Shown: in pieces, positions 54,597 to 64,000 of the stretch
How the letters are laid out: the number at the start of each line of letters is the position of its first letter
Numbering within the stretch: position 1 is the stretch's first letter
Source: Niveibacterium umoris
GTDB taxonomy: Bacteria; Pseudomonadota; Gammaproteobacteria; Burkholderiales; Rhodocyclaceae
Assembly (NCBI RefSeq): GCF_014197015.1
Contig: NZ_JACIET010000002.1
Location: 1,364,001 to 1,428,000, forward strand
Direction of reading: 5' to 3'
DNA: 64,000 nucleotides
Position numbers and translations under genes: made by a program
Notes under the pieces: model-generated
The model's input: only the letters and a program-made list of their open reading frames with translations
The model's database searches: none
What the model was told of the DNA's origin: nothing

Positions 54597-54610
54597 GGGG
54601 CGTCTCCTCA

Positions 54611-54629
54611 ACAAAAATTGTGTTTTTGT
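54611..54629. promoter_or_regulatory. Inverted repeat in the oxidoreductase leader
   Basis: Perfect seven-base inverted repeat ACAAAAA / TTTTTGT with a five-base spacer, 15 to 33 bases upstream of the oxidoreductase start and next to its ribosome site. It is AT-rich in a GC-rich setting. It could be an operator or a mRNA hairpin; nothing shows which. Confidence 0.35.
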
Positions 54630-54877
54630 GCTGCCGGGCGATGCCTCCTTTTGGGCGGATCGCCTTGCGCTCGGCTCGAAACGTCGACGCCGGACGCGGA
54701 TTGTCAGTGCCGGCGCCCAACGCTGCGCCGCCGCAATGTCAGCCCTGCGACAGTTACTGGTTTCTCCTCAGAGCAAGTCGTTGATGCACTATAGAAATGC
54801 GTACCACCAGACCGCCAGTGCGAAGCGATCGGAACACCGTTCGGGCTCCGATTTGCAGATCGAACTGCAAATTCGGG
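54630..54877. other. Gene-free stretch before the tRNA operon
   Basis: About 250 bases between the oxidoreductase leader and the tRNA promoter. I see no credible coding region, known RNA or repeat. It presumably contains the oxidoreductase promoter and upstream activating sequence for the tRNA-tuf promoter. Confidence 0.5.
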
Positions 54878-54906
54878 TTGACAGGATTTGTCTGGCTCTC
54901 TAAAGT
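54878..54906 (+). promoter_or_regulatory. Promoter of the tRNA-tuf operon
   Basis: Perfect -35 TTGACA (54878-54883), 17-base spacer and -10 TAAAGT (54901-54906). Transcription should begin near 54913, about ten bases before the mature tRNA-Tyr. The spacing and strength suit a stable-RNA promoter. Confidence 0.82.
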
Positions 54907-54922
54907 AGTTGGCTTCGCACGG

Positions 54923-55008
<86 letters not shown>

Positions 55009-55073
55009 GCAATTTGATTCAAGTTCCGTTGCCGGCTGCGGCGGCGGGATGGGCGGCTAAAAGGTGTCGGCCT

Positions 55074-55147
55074 GCGGGTGTAGCTCAATGGTAGAGCAGA
55101 AGCCTTCCAAGCTTATGACGAGGGTTCGATTCCCTTCACCCGCTCCA
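55074..55147 (+). tRNA. glyT: tRNA-Gly (UCC)
   Basis: 74 bases with acceptor GCGGGTG / CACCCGC, discriminator T and encoded CCA. The anticodon loop CTTCCAA gives UCC. T-loop GGTTCGATTCC. Confidence 0.97.
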
Positions 55148-55159
55148 GGTTGTAGCAGT

Positions 55160-55234
<75 letters not shown>

Positions 55235-55307
55235 TTCTTTTGTTTCGGCTCGGTGTTGCGGCTGATAGCGCTCTCCGGGTTTTTATTCTGACTTCTGGGG
55301 TAGTGAC

Positions 55308-56498
<1,191 letters not shown>

Positions 56499-56514
56499 TA
56501 TCAGTGTCCGAGTG

Positions 56515-56536
56515 AGCGCCCGGTCATCCGGGCGCT
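56515..56536 (+). terminator. Hairpin 1 after tuf
   Basis: Perfect nine-base stem AGCGCCCGG / CCGGGCGCT with a TCAT loop, 17 bases after the tuf stop. No T-tract, so probably a stabilising or processing hairpin. Confidence 0.6.
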
Positions 56537-56542
56537 TGCAAC

Positions 56543-56567
56543 AAGCGCCGGTCTTCGCCGGCGCTTT
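56543..56567 (+). terminator. Hairpin 2 after tuf
   Basis: Nine-base stem AAGCGCCGG / CCGGCGCTT with a TCTTCG loop and TTTG after it. It may partly terminate the tuf transcript ahead of tRNA-Trp and secE. Confidence 0.65.
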
Positions 56568-56581
56568 GTAGTCTCTGCTGC

Positions 56582-56657
56582 AGGGGTATAGCTCAATTGG
56601 CAGAGCGTCGGTCTCCAAAACCGAAGGTTGGGGGTTCGATTCCCTCTGCCCCTGCCA
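56582..56657 (+). tRNA. trpT: tRNA-Trp (CCA)
   Basis: 76 bases with acceptor AGGGGTA / TGCCCCT, discriminator G and encoded CCA. The anticodon loop CTCCAAA gives CCA. It lies between tuf and secE, the conserved position. Confidence 0.97.
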
Positions 56658-56683
56658 CAACGCAAAGCGGGTTAACACCACCC

Positions 56684-57037
56684 ATGGTCGATAAAATCAA
56701 GTTTGCGCTGGCGCTGCTGCTCGTGGCTGCTGGCGTGGCTGGCTTCTACCTGCTGTCCGCGCAGCCGACAGTCCTTCGCGTGCTGGCCGTGCTGGCTGGT
56801 GTCGCTGCTGGCGTTGCCGTTGCATGGTTCACTGAGGCTGGGCGTCAGTTTGCAGCCTTCGCCTCGGATGCGATCACTGAAGTCAAGAAAGTTGTCTGGC
56901 CGACCCGCAAGGAGACGCTGCAGACGACGGGCATCGTATTCGCGTTTGTCGTGATCATGGCGTTCTTCCTCTGGGTGACTGACAAGTCGCTTGAGTGGGT
57001 GTTGTACGACCTGGTTCTCGGCTGGAGGCATTCATGA
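56684..57037 (+). CDS. secE: Protein translocase subunit SecE
   Basis: SecE, 117 residues, an essential part of the SecYEG channel. Three hydrophobic helices are predicted, and the conserved amphipathic segment before the last helix is present ([19 protein letters not shown]). The ATG at 56684 gives [11 protein letters not shown]. Its stop overlaps the nusG start (ATGA). Confidence 0.96.
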   Translation: MVDKIKFALALLLVAAGVAGFYLLSAQPTVLRVLAVLAGVAAGVAVAWFTEAGRQFAAFASDAITEVKKVVWPTRKETLQTTGIVFAFVVIMAFFLWVTDKSLEWVLYDLVLGWRHS

Positions 57038-57567
57038 GCATGCGTTGGTACGTGGTTCATGCGTATTCCGGTTTCGAGAAGTCGGTGCAGCGCGCGCTGG
57101 TTGAGCGGATCGCGCGCGCCGGCATGCAGGACAAGTTTGGTCAGATTCTTGTTCCGGTCGAAGAAGTCATCGAGATGCGCAACGGCCAGAAGGTTACGAC
57201 CGAGCGCAAGTTCTTCCCCGGCTATGTGCTGGTCGAGATGGATATGGACGATGAGTCCTGGCATCTGGTCAAGAGCACGCCTCGCGTAACCGGTTTCATT
57301 GGCGGTACCGCTAACAAGCCGACGCCGATTACGCAGAAGGAAGTCGACAAGATCCTGCAGCAGGTTCAGGAGGGGGTCGAGAAGCCCAAGCCGAAAGTGC
57401 TGTTCGAAATTGGCGAGATGGTGCGGGTCAAGGAAGGTCCGTTCGCCGACTTCAATGGCAACGTCGAGTCGGTGAATTACGAAAAGAGCCGACTGAACGT
57501 TTCGGTGACGATTTTCGGGCGCGCGACGCCGGTCGAATTGAGTTTCGGCGAAGTCGAAAAGGTTTAA
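57034..57567 (+). CDS. nusG: Transcription termination/antitermination protein NusG
   Basis: NusG, 177 residues. The NGN domain starts [19 protein letters not shown] with [11 protein letters not shown] and [10 protein letters not shown]; the C-terminal KOW domain has [21 protein letters not shown]. It binds RNA polymerase and either Rho or S10. ATG at 57034 overlaps the secE stop and follows GGAGG. Confidence 0.98.
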   Translation: MSMRWYVVHAYSGFEKSVQRALVERIARAGMQDKFGQILVPVEEVIEMRNGQKVTTERKFFPGYVLVEMDMDDESWHLVKSTPRVTGFIGGTANKPTPITQKEVDKILQQVQEGVEKPKPKVLFEIGEMVRVKEGPFADFNGNVESVNYEKSRLNVSVTIFGRATPVELSFGEVEKV

Positions 57568-57680
57568 GCAGTAGCGGCCCGCCTTGCGCGGGCCTTGCCT
57601 CGTCGTGCGAACGACGGAGCGTTGAGGAGCGCAAGTAGGTTCAACGAAAGCGCGCTTTCACTCATCAATCAGGAGCCATC

Positions 57681-58112
57681 ATGGCAAAGAAAATCATCGG
57701 CTACATCAAGCTGCAAGTGCCGGCCGGCAAGGCGAATCCGTCGCCCCCAATTGGCCCGGCACTCGGTCAGCGCGGTCTGAACATCATGGAATTCTGCAAG
57801 GCCTTCAATGCCAAGACTCAGGGCATGGAAGTGGGTCTGCCGATTCCGGTCGTGATCACTGCGTTCGCGGACAAGTCCTTCACCTTCATCATGAAGACGC
57901 CGCCCGCGACGATCCTCATCAAGAAGGCTGCTGGGTTGCAAAAGGGTTCGGCCAAGCCGCACACCGACAAGGTCGGCAAGATCACCCGCGCCCAATGCGA
58001 AGAAATCGCCAAGGCAAAGATGGTCGACCTCACTGCAGCAGATCTCGAAGCTGCCGTTCGTACCATTGCTGGCTCCGCGCGCAGCATGGGCATCACCGTG
58101 GAGGGCCTCTGA
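57681..58112 (+). CDS. rplK: 50S ribosomal protein L11
   Basis: L11, 143 residues, forms the GTPase-associated centre stalk base. Family motifs: [26 protein letters not shown] (two parts), FNAKTQ and the C-terminal [16 protein letters not shown]. Ribosome site AGGAG precedes. One base separates it from rplA. Confidence 0.99.
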   Translation: MAKKIIGYIKLQVPAGKANPSPPIGPALGQRGLNIMEFCKAFNAKTQGMEVGLPIPVVITAFADKSFTFIMKTPPATILIKKAAGLQKGSAKPHTDKVGKITRAQCEEIAKAKMVDLTAADLEAAVRTIAGSARSMGITVEGL

Positions 58113-58113
58113 G

Positions 58114-58809
58114 ATGGCTAAGCAATCCAAGCGTCTGCAGGCTCTGCGCGCAAAGATCGACCGCAACCGCGTCTACCACGTCGCCGAAGCACTCGCGCTG
58201 GTGAAAGACACTTCGACCGCTAAGTTCGACGAGTCCGTCGATGTCGCGGTGAACCTCGGTATCGATGCCAAGAAATCGGACCAGCTGGTGCGTGGTTCGG
58301 TGGTGTTGCCTGCCGGTACCGGCAAGTCGGTGCGCGTTGCGGTTTTTGCCCAAGGCCCGAAGGCTGAGGAAGCAAAGGCTGCCGGCGCTGACGTCGTCGG
58401 TTTTGACGATCTGGCCGAGAAGGTCAAGGGCGGCAACATCGATTTCGATCTGTGTATCGCTACGCCGGATGCCATGCGTGTGGTCGGCGCGCTGGGTCAG
58501 ATTCTCGGTCCGCGTGGCCTGATGCCGAACCCGAAGGTCGGCACCGTCACGATGGATGTGACCACCGCAGTGAAGAACGCCAAGGCCGGCCAGGTTCAGT
58601 ACCGCACCGACAAGGCAGGCATCATTCACGCGACGATTGGCCGTGCGTCGTTCACGGTTGAGGCGCTGCAGCAGAACCTTGGCGCGCTGGTGGATGCGCT
58701 GGTCAAGGCGAAGCCGGCGGCGGTCAAGGGTCAGTACATTCGCAAGATGGCTGTGTCGAGCACGATGGGCGGCGGCGTTCGCGTCGAACCGACGAGCCTG
58801 TCGGCCTGA
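58114..58809 (+). CDS. rplA: 50S ribosomal protein L1
   Basis: L1, 231 residues, the mobile L1-stalk protein and, in E. coli, translational repressor of rplK-rplA. Motifs [39 protein letters not shown] and [14 protein letters not shown] are present. The ATG at 58114 is one base after the rplK stop. Confidence 0.99.
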   Translation: MAKQSKRLQALRAKIDRNRVYHVAEALALVKDTSTAKFDESVDVAVNLGIDAKKSDQLVRGSVVLPAGTGKSVRVAVFAQGPKAEEAKAAGADVVGFDDLAEKVKGGNIDFDLCIATPDAMRVVGALGQILGPRGLMPNPKVGTVTMDVTTAVKNAKAGQVQYRTDKAGIIHATIGRASFTVEALQQNLGALVDALVKAKPAAVKGQYIRKMAVSSTMGGGVRVEPTSLSA

Positions 58810-58854
58810 TTTGCCGCGGCGGGCGTGTTCCGCCGCAAATGAAAGAACTTTGGG

Positions 58855-59055
58855 CCAAGCCACCTTCGGGTGGCTTGGATCGTCAAAGACCGCGGGCGCC
58901 CAAGATTTCGATCAAGGGCTTAATCGTGCGAACAGCCTGCGCAGACGGTGTATCCAGAACAGGATTTCGCCGGCCTCGGCCGGCACGCTCCTGATCCAGG
59001 TCGCCGTGGGTGTGGCGATCCGCAAGGGTCGCTGCGAGTTGACTTGATAGGAGGA
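58855..59055 (+). ncRNA. Ribosomal protein L10 leader
   Basis: The 254-base gap between rplA and rplJ is structured. A perfect ten-base hairpin CCAAGCCACC / GGTGGCTTGG with a TTCG tetraloop (58855-58878) comes first. Then comes a region in the place of the L10(L12)4-binding leader, with GGTGTATCCAG and GCCGGCCTCGGCCGGC hairpins, before the GGAGGAAA ribosome site of rplJ. By analogy L10-L7/L12 binding represses rplJ-rplL translation. Ends approximate. Confidence 0.75.
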
Positions 59056-59063
59056 AAGACCTC

Positions 59064-59567
59064 ATGGGTCTGAATCTAGACGACAAGAAAGCCGTCGTAG
59101 CCGAGGTTGCAGCACAGCTGACCAACGCCCAGACCGTCGTCGTGGCGGAGTATGCAGGCATTGAGGTGACCGACGTCACCGTGCTGCGTGCGAAGGCGCG
59201 CGAAGCGGGCGTTTATCTGCGCGTGTTGAAGAACACCTTGGCGCGTCGCGCGGTGGCTGACACCGCCTTCGCCGGCCTTGCCGAGCACATGACTGGCCAG
59301 CTGATTTACAGCTTCTCGGCCGATCCTGTTGCTGCAGCCAAGGTGCTGAACGACTTCGCGAAAACCAACGACAAACTGAAGCTGAAGGCTGGCTGCTACG
59401 CGGGCAAAGTGCTCGACAAGGCCGGTGTTCAGGCGCTGGCAAGCATCCCGAGCCGCGAGGAACTTCTCGCCAAGCTGCTGGGTGTCATGAAGGCGCCGGT
59501 TTCGGGCATGGCTGTCGCGCTCGGCGCGCTCGCCAAGAAGCGCGAATCCGAAGGCGCTTCTGCCTGA
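59064..59567 (+). CDS. rplJ: 50S ribosomal protein L10
   Basis: L10, 167 residues, anchors L7/L12 dimers to the ribosome. The N-terminal [31 protein letters not shown] and [10 protein letters not shown] are typical, and the C-terminal helix that binds L7/L12 ends the chain. A strong GGAGGAAA precedes the ATG. Confidence 0.99.
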   Translation: MGLNLDDKKAVVAEVAAQLTNAQTVVVAEYAGIEVTDVTVLRAKAREAGVYLRVLKNTLARRAVADTAFAGLAEHMTGQLIYSFSADPVAAAKVLNDFAKTNDKLKLKAGCYAGKVLDKAGVQALASIPSREELLAKLLGVMKAPVSGMAVALGALAKKRESEGASA

Positions 59568-59624
59568 TCGGTCGGTCTGGTTTTCTGTACGGTTTGTACG
59601 AATCTGAATTTGGAGTTCATTCAA

Positions 59625-59996
59625 ATGGCAATCACTAAAGAAGACATCCTGGAAGCCGTCGGTTCGATGACGGTGATGGACCTGAACGACCTCGTGAAGG
59701 CGTTCGAAGAGAAGTTCGGCGTCTCCGCCGCTGCAATGGCTGTTGCTGGCCCGGCCGCTGGCCCGGCTGCCGCGGTTGAAGAGCAGACCGAGTTCACCGT
59801 TGTCCTGGCTGCTGCCGGCGACAAGAAGGTTGAAGTCATCAAGGTCGTGCGTGCAGCGACCGGCCTGGGCCTGAAGGAAGCCAAGGACCTGGTCGACGGC
59901 GCTCCGAAGCCCGTCAAGGAAGGCATCGCCAAGGCCGACGCCGAAGCGCTGAAGAAGCAACTGGAAGACGCGGGCGCGAAGGTCGAAGTCAAGTAA
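59625..59996 (+). CDS. rplL: 50S ribosomal protein L7/L12
   Basis: L7/L12, 123 residues, the multicopy stalk protein recruiting translation GTPases. The N-terminal dimerisation domain ([18 protein letters not shown]), alanine-rich hinge and C-terminal GTPase-binding domain ([21 protein letters not shown] in two parts) are complete. The ATG at 59625 is the start with family-like MAITKEDI. Confidence 0.99.
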   Translation: MAITKEDILEAVGSMTVMDLNDLVKAFEEKFGVSAAAMAVAGPAAGPAAAVEEQTEFTVVLAAAGDKKVEVIKVVRAATGLGLKEAKDLVDGAPKPVKEGIAKADAEALKKQLEDAGAKVEVK

Positions 59997-60014
59997 TCGA
60001 CCTGCGAAAGCGTG

Positions 60015-60046
60015 GGCTGGTGACGTCTCGGCGTCACCAGCCTTTT
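60015..60046 (+). terminator. Attenuator between rplL and rpoB
   Basis: Perfect eleven-base stem GGCTGGTGACG / CGTCACCAGCC, six-base loop, then TTTTG and, after GC, TTTTTT. It is a strong intrinsic terminator in the place where partial termination lowers rpoBC expression below that of the ribosomal proteins. Confidence 0.9.
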
Positions 60047-60063
60047 GTGCTTTTTTCGGGATG

Positions 60064-60100
60064 CACAGGAAAGGCCGCTGAGCCAGCGCTCTTTCCTGTG
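60064..60100 (+). promoter_or_regulatory. Long hairpin between rplL and rpoB, candidate RNase III site
   Basis: Two-part stem CACAGGAAAG / CTTTCCTGTG enclosing CGCTG-AGC-CAGCG. Position and form recall the RNase III processing hairpin of the E. coli rplL-rpoB spacer. The remaining 200 bases to rpoB show no other clear feature. Confidence 0.6.
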
Positions 60101-60307
60101 TCTTCTGAATCGACTGCAGAAGACCGGAACTGGTCGGACGGAAGTTCCGCCGGGGCATCTGACCTCGCGCTTCCGTTGTCCGCCAGAGGTTGGTAGAGGC
60201 CAGCCGCCAGATCCGCTGCACCAGTCGGGGCAAGCCAGCCCGCAGATTCGTGACCTCGGGGGGTCACGCGGGGTGGCTGCCTGTGCCCTTCGCTTACCGG
60301 AGAACTC

Positions 60308-64000
<3,693 letters not shown>

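Overview
The window is about 64 kb of GC-rich, gene-dense chromosome from a betaproteobacterium. Rhodocyclales is the likeliest order, an inference from a PhaM-type granule protein, BPSS1780-type membrane proteins, a DcaP-type porin, the nadD-rsfS-rlmH-maf block, ssrS next to zapA, and the tRNA-tuf-tRNA-secE-nusG-rplKAJL-rpoB order. I see no prophage, insertion sequence or CRISPR array. The first gene (diguanylate cyclase) is cut at its 5' end and the last (rpoB) at its 3' end.

Layout. 1-7.5 kb: housekeeping genes on the minus strand (maf, a GFA-fold protein, rlmH, rsfS, nadD, two tandem membrane paralogues, thrB, a DUF2782 protein, a LOG-family hydrolase). 7.6-10.4 kb: polA, ending in three tandem hairpin repeats. 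10.4-16.5 kb: a minus-strand lipopolysaccharide/O-antigen operon (msbA, O-antigen ligase, deacetylase, two glycosyltransferases) in which two spacers are copies of a ~143-bp inverted-repeat element. 16.6-26.7 kb: corrinoid salvage and uptake (cobU, cobT, cobS, cobC leftward; a cobalamin riboswitch then btuB, btuC, btuD rightward; btuF beyond an M48 protease). 26.8-28.2 kb: zapB-like gene, zapA, 6S RNA, EVE-domain gene. 28.2-33 kb: TauE/SafE permease, a polar amino-acid ABC transporter and a DcaP-type porin.

33-41.6 kb: the methylmalonyl-CoA branch of propionate metabolism. A GntR regulator is divergent from B12-dependent methylmalonyl-CoA mutase, meaB, pccB and pccA, and a VOC-fold candidate epimerase converges on them. 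The mutase leader holds stacked hairpins and a strong intrinsic terminator, so it looks like an attenuator of unrecognised type. A divergent, truncated copy of the biotin-carboxylase 5' end lies just before pccA. The mutase needs adenosylcobalamin, so the corrinoid genes at 16-26 kb plausibly serve it.

41.7-54.6 kb: AEC transporter, secreted Cache protein plus chemoreceptor, FIST-PhaM-ParA-like cluster, membrane-anchored methyltransferase, signal peptidase I, a two-domain periplasmic binding protein with no transporter beside it, and a fused indolepyruvate ferredoxin oxidoreductase. 54.9-64 kb: the translation/transcription superoperon: tRNA-Tyr, -Gly, -Thr, tuf, tRNA-Trp, secE, nusG, rplK, rplA, L10 leader, rplJ, rplL, attenuator hairpins and rpoB. 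The best candidates for undescribed biology are the mutase leader, the paired spacer elements, the polA-distal hairpin repeats and the broken pccA start.
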